From Peptococcaceae bacterium (lineage in GTDB: Bacteria; Bacillota; DSM-521; Neomoorellales; Neomoorellaceae), in contig DOLC01000027.1 of assembly GCA_003509545.1 (NCBI GenBank), positions 1 through 29,588 of the forward strand: a DNA stretch of 29,588 bases. Direction: 5' to 3'. The notes below the pieces were generated by a model, which had not been told where the DNA came from, ran no database searches, and saw only the letters and a program-made list of their open reading frames with translations. The position numbers and the translations under genes are program-made. Shown here one piece after another: positions 1-5,312 of this stretch (positions are counted from its first letter, which is position 1; each line of letters opens with the position of its first letter).

Positions 1-48
1 AAGCTTTAAGCCTTTCGCCAAGCTTAAAGCCTGGGCTAGCCGCGAAAG

Positions 49-108
49 CTTGCTCGCTCGCTTCCAAGCCCAAGCAGGCCTGCTCTGCAAAAAGTGGGGA
101 TAACTCAG
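49..108 (+). repeat. Dispersed intergenic repeat, copy 1
   Basis: This stretch shares a core with three other intergenic places in the window: an AAGCAGGC block, a 10-15 base spacer, and a TGGGGATAACTCAG block (95-108 here). The last block is identical at 27555-27568. The preceding bases 1-48 are built from AAGCTTTAAGCC-like words that reappear, inverted, near 29480-29510. No ORF with coding character covers it. It lies about 75 bases upstream of the promoter for the thiolation genes. Function unknown. Confidence 0.6.
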
Positions 109-182
109 TTTTTTGTACGGGTTCTCCGCGGTTTCAAAGAATGAGCACGCCTGCCCGCCCGGCCGCCGGGACAGGCCCGTTT

Positions 183-211
183 TTGCAGGACGGGAAAAAG
201 AGTATTATAAT
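183..211 (+). promoter_or_regulatory. Sigma-A type promoter for the ttuB-ttuA pair
   Basis: TTGCAG at 183-188 is followed after 17 bases by a perfect TATAAT at 206-211. This lies about 40 bases upstream of the GTG start at 253. The -35 box is only half consensus, but the spacing is ideal and the -10 is exact. Confidence 0.5.
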
Positions 212-252
212 TATATAACCGCCGGCATTAGTACCGGAAGGGGGGTTGGAAC

Positions 253-450
253 GTGAAGGTCATAATTCACCAGGCCGGGAAGCGGGAAATGGAGGTCGCC
301 GGGGGCAAGAAGCTGGCCGATCTGGCCCGGGAGCTGAATATAAATTTGGAGGCCCACCTGGTAGTGCGCGGGGGCAGCATCCTCACCCGGGACGCGTTCA
401 TCGGAGATGAAGACGTCATCGAGGTCTTCCCGGCCATATCGGGGGGTTAA
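253..450 (+). CDS. ttuB: Ubiquitin-like sulfur carrier (MoaD/ThiS/TtuB family)
   Basis: A 65-residue beta-grasp protein ending in Gly-Gly, the tail that is adenylated and thiocarboxylated in this family. Its length and central VVRGG..L segment fit ThiS/MoaD/TtuB-type carriers. It starts with GTG behind a GGAAGGGGGG Shine-Dalgarno. Only three bases separate its stop from the next gene, a TtuA-type thiolase, so the pair is almost certainly one operon. Context makes it the sulfur donor for tRNA 2-thiolation at ribothymidine 54 rather than for thiamine or molybdopterin synthesis. The family call is firm. The TtuB assignment rests on the neighbour, and no E1-like activating enzyme is visible in the window. 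Confidence 0.8.
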   Translation: MKVIIHQAGKREMEVAGGKKLADLARELNINLEAHLVVRGGSILTRDAFIGDEDVIEVFPAISGG

Positions 451-453
451 AAA

Positions 454-1389
454 ATGCGCTGCAAAACCTGTCACGCCAAGGCTACGGTAGAAGTGCGGCA
501 CCACAATGCCGCCTACTGCAACGACTGCTTCCAGGAGTACTTCCTCAAGCGGGTTCAGCATAACATCCGCGCCTACAGGATGTTCTCCCCCGGCGACCAT
601 GTGCTCCTGGTGGTCTCCGGGGGCAAAGACAGCCTCAGCCTTTGGGATGCCTTAATACGGCTGGGGTACCGGGTCACCGCCCTTTTTATAGACCTGGGGA
701 TCGAAGGCTATTCCCGGCGTTCGGAGGACAAGTGCCGGGAATTCGCCGCCCGGACCGGCGCGCCCTTGCAAACCGTTTCGGCGAAGGAAATCTGGGGCCT
801 GAGCATTCCCGAAATAGCCCGCAAAACCCGCCGCATTCCCTGCGCGGTGTGCGGCCGTGTTAAGCGCTATCTCTTTAATAAGTGCGCTCTGGAGGGCGGC
901 TTTTCGGTAGTGGCCACAGGCCACAACCTGGATGACGAGGTCGCCTCTCTGCTGGGCAACCTCCTCCACTGGCAGACGGGCTACCTGGCCCGCCAGCAGC
1001 CCTATTTACCCTCTACCCACCCTAAACTGGTGAAAAAGGTCAAGCCCCTCTACACCCTGACGGAACGGGAGTGCCTGGCCTATGCCCTCATCCGGCAGAT
1101 ATCTTATCTGCCCGAAGAGTGTCCTCATGCCGAGGGGGCTACCAGCATCACCTATAAGGAGGCCCTCAACCACATCGAGGCAGCATCGCCAGGGACTAAG
1201 CTCTCTTTCTTGAAGGGCTTTTTGAAGCACAAGGAGCTGTTCCGGGAATACGACGGCGATGTGGAATTGAGGGAGTGCTCCCGCTGTGGACAGGTAACTA
1301 CTGAGAAAGTATGCTCCGTATGCCGCCTCATGGAAAGGGCTCAAAAAAGGGATAGTAGGACAGGGGCAAACGCGAACCCGAGCCTCTGA
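454..1389 (+). CDS. ttuA: tRNA-5-methyluridine(54) 2-sulfurtransferase, TtuA type
   Basis: A 311-residue TtcA/TtuA-family ATP-pyrophosphatase. The PP-loop SGGKDS is at residues 55-60. Cys130, Cys133 (PCAVC) and Cys223 match the three [4Fe-4S] ligands of TtuA. N-terminal CKTC and CNDC pairs and C-terminal CSRC/CSVC pairs form the two zinc ribbons that distinguish TtuA from TtcA. The enzyme activates the C2 carbonyl of ribothymidine 54 with ATP and inserts sulfur delivered by a TtuB-like carrier, which stiffens tRNA at high temperature. It directly follows the carrier gene and directly precedes two tRNA genes. This is one of the best-supported calls outside the acs cluster. Confidence 0.9.
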   Translation: MRCKTCHAKATVEVRHHNAAYCNDCFQEYFLKRVQHNIRAYRMFSPGDHVLLVVSGGKDSLSLWDALIRLGYRVTALFIDLGIEGYSRRSEDKCREFAARTGAPLQTVSAKEIWGLSIPEIARKTRRIPCAVCGRVKRYLFNKCALEGGFSVVATGHNLDDEVASLLGNLLHWQTGYLARQQPYLPSTHPKLVKKVKPLYTLTERECLAYALIRQISYLPEECPHAEGATSITYKEALNHIEAASPGTKLSFLKGFLKHKELFREYDGDVELRECSRCGQVTTEKVCSVCRLMERAQKRDSRTGANANPSL

Positions 1390-1393
1390 AATC

Positions 1394-1422
1394 TTGTCTG
1401 GGAGCTAACTCCGTGCTAAAAT
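1394..1422 (+). promoter_or_regulatory. Promoter of the tRNA-Pro/tRNA-Thr unit
   Basis: TTGTCT (1394-1399), 17-base spacer, TAAAAT (1417-1422). A start near 1430 would sit about 15 bases before the mature 5' end of tRNA-Pro. The two tRNAs therefore need not depend on read-through from ttuA. Confidence 0.55.
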
Positions 1423-1444
1423 AGAGCTAATAGTAAAAGCCCTG

Positions 1445-1521
1445 CGGGATGTAGCTCAGCTTGGTAGAGCACCTGCTTTGGGAGCAGGGGGTCGCAGGTT
1501 CAAATCCTGTCATCCCGACCA
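1445..1521 (+). tRNA. tRNA-Pro (anticodon TGG)
   Basis: A complete cloverleaf. The acceptor CGGGATG pairs with CATCCCG. The D-arm is GCTC/GAGC. The anticodon stem CCTGC/GCAGG carries loop TTTGGGA (anticodon TGG). The T-arm is GCAGG TTCAAAT CCTGT. The discriminator is A and CCA is encoded (1519-1521). Length 77. Confidence 0.96.
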
Positions 1522-1530
1522 GCTATACCG

Positions 1531-1606
1531 GCCGGCGTAGCTCAGCAGGTAGAGCAGCTGACTTGTAATCAGCAGGTCACCGGTTCGAGTCCGGTCGCCG
1601 GCTCCA
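1531..1606 (+). tRNA. tRNA-Thr (anticodon TGT)
   Basis: The acceptor GCCGGCG pairs with CGCCGGC. The D-arm is GCTC/GAGC. The anticodon stem GCTGA/TCAGC carries loop CTTGTAA (anticodon TGT). The T-arm is ACCGG TTCGAGT CCGGT. The discriminator is T and CCA is encoded. It lies nine bases after tRNA-Pro, so the two are co-transcribed. The AT-richer accessory patch begins immediately downstream. Confidence 0.96.
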
Positions 1607-1617
1607 AAAAACAAGGA

Positions 1618-1652
1618 ATGGCAAGGCCTCCGGGAACGGAAGTCCTTGCCAT
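1618..1652 (+). terminator. Hairpin terminator after the tRNA pair
   Basis: ATGGCAAGG (1618-1626) pairs perfectly with CCTTGCCAT (1644-1652). An inner stem TCCG/CGGA closes a GGAA tetraloop. The base of the hairpin lies 12 bases after the tRNA-Thr CCA. The downstream plus-strand tail (GTCTCTTATA) is only moderately T-rich. A six-A run at 1606-1611 would give the U tail on the opposite strand. Confidence 0.5.
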
Positions 1653-1805
1653 GTCTCTTATAAGGCGAGGCCTCTGAAAAACAATCTCCAAAAATAAAAC
1701 ATTTTACCCGATAGCATATCCATAATATGGAACGATTGGCGTGGCACAACAGGTTCGAACTGCACACCCCAAATTGGTCGGTTTACAGAGATTCTCAAGA
1801 GGGGA

Positions 1806-2159
1806 ATGTTTACTGGAAAGGATCCTCTAGACAGATTAGTAAGACTGAAGAAGACGACTTGGGAGTTTAAAATATCGCCAGGGCATCCCGAAGTCAATCT
1901 TGAGCTTTTGGAAAGGCTAATCCAAAATCCTTACTACATACTTCGGGATCTACAAGCGGACGGAAGCCCTCATCCTACACGGGAGGAGTACGTTGATTTA
2001 ATCCCTTCACCTGTTTCACAGAGGCTTGTGGTTATTAGAGCTATTGTAGACCATGGTATGGGAGAGGGAGATATTGTTACTGCCTTCCTCAGCACAAAAA
2101 CGAAAGGACTCTCCACGGAGGGAGGGATAGTATATGCCCGAACCAGTTTTAAACTATGA
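1806..2159 (+). CDS. Hypothetical protein coupled to a DUF2283-type protein
   Basis: 117 residues that I do not recognise. It has no predicted membrane segment and a Lys/Arg-rich N-terminus. The central and C-terminal stretch (LERLIQNPYYILRD, then RLVVIRAIV, then GDIVTAFLS) gives a mixed alpha/beta impression, loosely like small RelE/Barnase-type or DUF4258-type proteins; that resemblance is a guess. Its end overlaps the next gene by 26 bases, so the two are translationally coupled, like many toxin-antitoxin pairs. The start is uncertain. AAGAGGGG at 1797-1804 practically touches the ATG, and the same frame stays open back to 1698 without a standard start codon. A 5' truncation or an unusual start is possible. 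Confidence 0.55.
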   Translation: MFTGKDPLDRLVRLKKTTWEFKISPGHPEVNLELLERLIQNPYYILRDLQADGSPHPTREEYVDLIPSPVSQRLVVIRAIVDHGMGEGDIVTAFLSTKTKGLSTEGGIVYARTSFKL

Positions 2160-2367
2160 TAAGGAGCATGACGTGCTTTATATTTCGCTAGGAGAGCCTG
2201 TTCCTTCATATTCTGAAGAGGACGGAGCGGAAGGGGTTTTAATCCGCTACTCCCTGGCTACAGGAGAAGTCAGCGGAGCAACCATCCTGGATTATTCCAA
2301 GAGGGACAAGAAGGAACTTTTGAGACTGCTTCCTTTTCCCGTAGCATTAACGGATGACCAGGTTTGA
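2134..2367 (+). CDS. DUF2283 family small protein
   Basis: 77 residues opening with the family signature: Y-D-x-E-x-D-V-L-Y-I-S (residues 8-18), then SYSEED, a GV-L-IRYS strand and an ATILDYSKR segment. DUF2283 proteins are short, often sit beside a small putative toxin or nuclease gene, and have no settled biochemical function. The ATG at 2134 lies inside the preceding gene behind CGGAGGGAGGG. The family assignment is fairly secure from pattern. An antitoxin role is an inference from the overlapping arrangement. Base composition is lower in GC than the acs block. Confidence 0.7.
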   Translation: MPEPVLNYDKEHDVLYISLGEPVPSYSEEDGAEGVLIRYSLATGEVSGATILDYSKRDKKELLRLLPFPVALTDDQV

Positions 2368-2395
2368 GAAAATGAATTCAGTTGCAGCCTGGGCA

Positions 2396-2602
2396 TTATA
2401 TAGCTACCTCCACTTCCGCCACTTCAAAGGCTGTGGGCAGTTCAGGCGCCTCTTCGGTCTCCAGGTACAGTTCAATGGCCTCCCGGATGTTCGCAAGAGC
2501 CTCCTCCCGTGTCTTCCCCTGGGATACACACCCAGGAAGGACAGGGCATTCGACCACGATATAGCCGTCTTCGCCTTTGGTGAGGATTACGGGGAATTTC
2601 AT
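2396..2602 (-). CDS. HicB-like antitoxin domain protein (orphan)
   Basis: 68 residues with the HicB/UPF0150 fold: F-PVILTKGEDGYIVVECP, then LPGCVSQGKTREEAL, then IREAIELYLE. The length covers the partial-RNase-H-like domain only, with no C-terminal DNA-binding arm. It starts with ATG behind GGGAGG. It lies 54 bases downstream of the XRE regulator on the same strand, which could supply the DNA-binding function. No HicA double-stranded RNA-binding toxin is present on either side, so this is either a solitary HicB or the remnant of a hicAB locus. The family call is confident; its role is unknown. Confidence 0.82.
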   Translation of the reverse strand: MKFPVILTKGEDGYIVVECPVLPGCVSQGKTREEALANIREAIELYLETEEAPELPTAFEVAEVEVAI

Positions 2603-2656
2603 ATTGCGCTCCTCCCTTCTGTGGGTAACCGCTGTGGATTTAAACCCGGAAGCTCG

Positions 2657-2875
2657 CTAGCCCTGCTCAGCATCGGGCACGTATATGAGAAGGTCGCCGG
2701 GCTGGCAGTTGAGGAATTTGCACAAGCGATCAAGGACTGCGTAATCCACCTTTTTCACCCTATCGTGGTATAGGCCAAACACAGTGGAACGCGCTATTCC
2801 CGCTCCCTGAGCGACATCGGTCATCTTAAGTCGTTTGGCTCCCATTATCGTGGATAACACACACTTTATAGCCAT
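2657..2875 (-). CDS. XRE/Cro-type helix-turn-helix regulator
   Basis: 72 residues from the chosen ATG (MAIKCVLST). KMTDVAQGAGIARSTVFGLY forms helices 2 and 3 of a Cro/cI-type HTH. VDYAVLDRLCKFLNCQPGDL is the typical closing helix pair of short DUF739-like XRE proteins. The frame is open 17 codons further upstream to an ATG at 2926. The internal start is preferred because AAGGAG lies 11 bases before it. The upstream ATG would fall inside the predicted promoter (2915-2944). It heads a two-gene unit with the HicB-like gene and probably autoregulates (see the operator entry). Confidence 0.8.
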   Translation of the reverse strand: MAIKCVLSTIMGAKRLKMTDVAQGAGIARSTVFGLYHDRVKKVDYAVLDRLCKFLNCQPGDLLIYVPDAEQG

Positions 2876-2914
2876 AGAAAACCTTGCTCCTTTTGAAGTG
2901 GAGTATTCAAGCAT

Positions 2915-2944
2915 ATTGTAGCGCATAGTTCACAGATAGTTCAA
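2915..2944 (-). promoter_or_regulatory. Promoter with direct-repeat operator for the XRE-hicB unit
   Basis: On the minus strand, TTGAAC (2944-2939), an 18-base spacer and TACAAT (2920-2915) form a good promoter. Within and overlapping it, the heptamer GAACTAT occurs twice (plus-strand ATAGTTC at 2925-2931 and 2936-2942). The start-to-start distance is 11 bases, one helical turn. This is a plausible binding site for the XRE protein encoded just downstream. Confidence 0.5.
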
Positions 2945-2984
2945 GTAGGCATACAAATTTTTAGTTTGCTTAAACAAGAAATCC

Positions 2985-3013
2985 TTGGCAGCTGTAGTTG
3001 TTTGTGGTATTTT
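2985..3013 (+). promoter_or_regulatory. Promoter candidate for the broken small gene at 3077
   Basis: TTGGCA (2985-2990), 17-base spacer, TATTTT (3008-3013), on the plus strand about 64 bases before the ATG at 3077. It is divergent from the XRE promoter. Confidence 0.4.
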
Positions 3014-3076
3014 TTTATTAACAGGCAGACAAAATGGCTGCAAATCCATCCAATTATCAAAAGGAGGTTTTAACTT

Positions 3077-3274
3077 ATGCAAACCACTCAAGACTCTTAA
3101 GCCACAAGGCAGGAAGTGCCAAAGCCCTACGCCCTATACATGGATGTCATTCACAAAAGCAAGGAGACCAGGCGAGAGAACTACTTCAACGAATACCGCA
3201 GGCGGGGCAAAATCACGCGGGAGCAGTGTAAGGAGGCTATTGCCGCTGTCAAGGAAACCTGCAAGGCCGGTTAG
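3077..3274 (+). pseudogene. Small basic protein gene with in-frame TAA at codon 8
   Basis: AGGAGG lies nine bases before an ATG at 3077, the strongest Shine-Dalgarno of this patch. Translation gives only MQTTQDS before TAA at 3098-3100. The same frame then continues without interruption to TAG at 3272. It encodes a coherent, highly charged segment that includes ALYMDVIHKSKETRRENYF and GKITREQCKEAI (two cysteines, predicted helical). Read through, the product would be about 65 residues. Possible explanations are a nonsense mutation, an upstream leader peptide with restart at GTG 3116 or ATG 3140, or a sequencing error. The smallest intact reading is 3140-3274 (44 residues). I do not recognise the family. 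Confidence 0.5.
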
Positions 3275-3446
3275 CGGAACCGTGCCGTACTGCGGGAAGC
3301 AGGTTGGGAGGCCATCCGGTATAGGGGTTGCCCTTAGTGATATTTTCCATTGAAATGTTCTTTTTGTATCCGATTATCTTGAAAGCTGGTGCCTGCTTTT
3401 GAAACTGTTATCTACCCAACTTTGGTGGCTGCCAGCGAAACCTAGG

Positions 3447-3528
3447 CCCGCAGAGGTCTTACGTGTCGTATCGCCAGTCCCAGCCGTTAGGAAATGCTGT
3501 GATAAGACCGAAATTCTTACGCTGCGGG
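3447..3528. other. Nested inverted repeats in a gene-free stretch (3275-3636)
   Basis: The stretch from 3275 to 3636 holds no convincing ORF. Inside it, CCCGCAG (3447-3453) pairs with CTGCGGG (3522-3528), and nested within that GGTCTTA (3455-3461) pairs with TAAGACC (3503-3509). Both are exact 7-base matches with a single unpaired A between them on the 5' side. AGTCCC (3476-3481), inside the loop, can pair with GGGACT at 3526-3531 or 3546-3551, a possible pseudoknot. Candidate structured RNA or mobile-element end; unassigned. Confidence 0.4.
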
Positions 3529-3559
3529 ACTTTCATTGGCCGTAAGGGACTACTATAAC

Positions 3560-3601
3560 AACAAAGGCTGTTGACCCATTAACGCGTCAACAGCCTTTGT
3601 T
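3560..3601. terminator. Long perfect hairpin, terminator-like
   Basis: AACAAAGGCTGTTGAC (3560-3575) and its exact complement (3586-3601) form a 16-bp stem with a 10-base loop. It lies 35 bases beyond the stop of the minus-strand gene at 3637 and downstream of the plus-strand gene-free segment, so it could end transcription from both sides. Neither side has a proper T tract, which weakens the intrinsic-terminator call. Confidence 0.5.
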
Positions 3602-3636
3602 ATGGTGTAAGGCTAGGCACGCCGCGGCCTTTTAGG

Positions 3637-3987
3637 CTATGGGTCTATTTGTACGGGGTTAATCTCGACAGCACAAATACGGCTTGCGGGGATTATAATT
3701 GCCCTCAAGAGCTGTTTATCAACGAGCTTGCCACCGCTGAATACCTTCATGAAAAGGCAATCGCCACGGGCCGGAACCAGGACGACAAAATTCTTGACCA
3801 AGAACAATTCAGACCCGTTTATGACTTTCTTGCAACAATCGCCGCACTCGAACTCAATGCCGATTTTTTTGTCAGCCTTGCGTTGCAACTCATTCAGGAT
3901 GGATTCCAGCCCTTCCCATGCTGGGTCCCTTTCGGGGGAACTCTCTTTAATCTTGTCAAAAATTGCGTTCAAGTCAGCTTGAGACAC
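3637..3987 (-). CDS. Hypothetical protein with clustered cysteines
   Basis: About 116 residues, not recognised. It begins with a charged helical segment (IFDKIKESSPERDPAWEGLESILNE without the Cys). A C-x2-C-C motif (ECGDCC) follows, then a beta-rich half with hydrophobic strands (LFLVKNFVVLVPA, LLRAIIIPASRIC). The cysteines suggest metal binding, but this is inference. No signal peptide or membrane helix is seen. The start is set at the GTG at 3987 because AAGGAGG ends ten bases before it. The ATG three codons upstream (3996) has only one base between itself and the Shine-Dalgarno. It is flanked downstream by the 16-bp hairpin. Confidence 0.6.
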   Translation of the reverse strand: MSQADLNAIFDKIKESSPERDPAWEGLESILNELQRKADKKIGIEFECGDCCKKVINGSELFLVKNFVVLVPARGDCLFMKVFSGGKLVDKQLLRAIIIPASRICAVEINPVQIDP

Positions 3988-4014
3988 TGGAATCATTCCT
4001 CCTTCTTTTGGTCT

Positions 4015-4254
4015 TTAATACATAGAATATGGGTTTATCTGGGAAATGGTTACACAGTAAGCACGGAAGCTATGCCTACAAACCTGGCGGCCAAAACGGT
4101 ACATTAGCTCTTGCAAGTTCTGGGTAGCTCTTGCGGGAGCTTTACTATACTCGGCAAACAATATCTTGTTATCACAATCGCTTTTTAAATAATTACGTAA
4201 ATTTATATAGCTCTTTGGACGAAATATGCTATAATCATAAAAAGTAAGGGCCAT
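4015..4254 (-). CDS. Possible small hypothetical protein
   Basis: 79 residues, AT-rich, not recognised. It is Tyr/Arg/Cys-rich with no clear domain. In its favour, AAGGAAGAG lies upstream of the ATG, and its end is 27 bases before the chosen start of the next minus-strand gene. Against it, the composition is unremarkable, and a good extended -10 promoter on the opposite strand lies inside its first codons. Treat as tentative. Confidence 0.22.
   Translation of the reverse strand: MALTFYDYSIFRPKSYINLRNYLKSDCDNKILFAEYSKAPARATQNLQELMYRFGRQVCRHSFRAYCVTISQINPYSMY
4227..4235 (+). promoter_or_regulatory. Extended -10 promoter candidate for the acs operon
   Basis: TGC followed by a perfect TATAAT (4230-4235) is an extended -10 element. 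No good -35 is visible at the usual distance. It is the best plus-strand promoter between the accessory patch and cooC, and would give a leader of about 205 bases. That leader contains a weak CGGTG/CACCG hairpin near 4400 and A- and T-rich tracts. Confidence 0.4.
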
Positions 4255-4450
4255 ACGAATCTCTTCCTTGTTGGAACGGGGGAGTCGAAGCTTTTGTCTT
4301 TTCTTTATTTTAAAAGGGCAAATTGTTCAACGAGAAAAAGAAAAAAAAGCAACTGGTCGTCGGCAGGAAAAAGGGGATTTGTGCAGAATTTCACTAATGT
4401 CGGTGGTCCTGAACACCGGGATACTGAATTTTGAACATGGAGGCTTAAGG

Positions 4451-5209
4451 GTGAAGCTGGCAATCTCCGGCAAAGGCGGGGTGGGGAAAACAACTCTGGC
4501 GGCGGCGTTAACCAAGTTTTTTTCCTCTAAGGGCTACCGGGTTTTCGCCGTGGACGCCGACCCGGATACCAGCCTGGGGTTAGTCCTGGGGCTACCCGAG
4601 GAAGGCCTCGGTTCCCTGAAACCCGTAGTCGAGATGCGTGAGGTTATTGCCGAACTCACCGGCGGCAGCGGGGCCTTTTTCTCTTTGAACCCCGATGTGG
4701 ATAGGCTTTTGGAGGATTATACCCTTACCTACGGCAACATTTCTTTTCTAAAGATGGGAGGTGTGAAGCAGGGCGGTTCGACTTGCTACTGCCGCGAGAA
4801 TGCCGTGCTCCACGCGCTGGTCAACTCCCTCCTTTTGAGAGAAGGGGAAATAGTGGTCTTGGACATGAGTGCCGGCATCGAGCACCTAACCAGGGGAACG
4901 GCGCGGGGTGTAGATGTAATACTGGTTGTAGTGGAACCCTCTGTAGTAAGTACGCGCACGGCGCGCGTGGTAGAGAAGCTCGCCCGGGAGCTGGGGGTTC
5001 CCCTGGTAAAATTTGTAGCCAATAAGGTACGGGACGGCCGCCAGGAACAGTTCCTCCTGGATCATTTTTCTACGGAGGAACTCATTGGCGTCCTGCCTTT
5101 CCAGGAGGAAATCCTGGACCTCAGTCTGGGAAGGGAAGCTGCGGAACCCCGGGCCTTTCGGGAAGCCGTAGCCCGGATAGGCGACTACTTATTAGCCTGC
5201 AACCGCTGA
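4451..5209 (+). CDS. cooC: CooC-type nickel-insertion ATPase for CODH
   Basis: 252 residues from GTG at 4451, with GGAGG seven bases upstream. The frame is open 61 codons further 5', but that stretch is AT-rich and non-conserved. The deviant Walker A KGGVGKTT is at residues 7-14 and the DADPDTSLG switch follows the first strand. A CYC motif (Cys112, Cys114) matches the dimer-interface Cys-x-Cys of CooC, which binds nickel or zinc. The protein is a MinD/SIMIBI-class ATPase that supports nickel loading of the CODH C-cluster. It is the first gene of the acs block, about 100 bases before acsA. Confidence 0.92.
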   Translation: MKLAISGKGGVGKTTLAAALTKFFSSKGYRVFAVDADPDTSLGLVLGLPEEGLGSLKPVVEMREVIAELTGGSGAFFSLNPDVDRLLEDYTLTYGNISFLKMGGVKQGGSTCYCRENAVLHALVNSLLLREGEIVVLDMSAGIEHLTRGTARGVDVILVVVEPSVVSTRTARVVEKLARELGVPLVKFVANKVRDGRQEQFLLDHFSTEELIGVLPFQEEILDLSLGREAAEPRAFREAVARIGDYLLACNR

Positions 5210-5263
5210 GGGGCCGGCCGTACCCGCCTTTACCCAAAATTCAGAGGCGCGGAGCCGACAACT

Positions 5264-5281
5264 GTACCGGTGATCCGGTAC
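5264..5281 (+). other. Perfect hairpin in the cooC-acsA spacer
   Basis: GTACCGG (5264-5270) and CCGGTAC (5275-5281) flank a TGAT loop, about 15 bases upstream of the acsA Shine-Dalgarno. With no T tract it is more likely an mRNA stability or processing element than a terminator. Confidence 0.45.
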
Positions 5282-5312
5282 GGAACTTCTTACCAAGGAG
5301 GTAGAAGGCATA

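Noticed and set aside
95..108. TGGGGATAA in the repeats read as DnaA boxes
   Set aside because: One mismatch to the consensus and only one site per copy, so no origin-like cluster; kept only as an idea within the repeat finding.
1750..1765. T-arm-like CAGGTTCGAACTG as a possible att-site remnant of a tRNA
   Set aside because: It matches neither tRNA-Thr nor tRNA-Pro 3' ends beyond the universal GTTCGAA, and no integrase is present.
1510..1767. Minus-strand frame whose translation contains GAGDRTRTGDLL
   Set aside because: That peptide is the well-known mistranslation of a tRNA gene; it runs antisense through tRNA-Thr.
2354..2773. 139-codon plus-strand frame
   Set aside because: Antisense to the HicB-like and XRE genes, both with clear family patterns.
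2985..3353. 122-codon and 65-codon plus-strand frames
   Set aside because: Their frames differ from the one behind the AGGAGG and ATG at 3077. The translations lack the coherent charged-helix pattern of the 3101-3274 frame.
4268..4450. 61-codon N-terminal extension of CooC
   Set aside because: AT-rich, Lys/Arg/Phe-rich and unlike the family, which starts at the first strand before the Walker motif. The GTG at 4451 has a proper Shine-Dalgarno.
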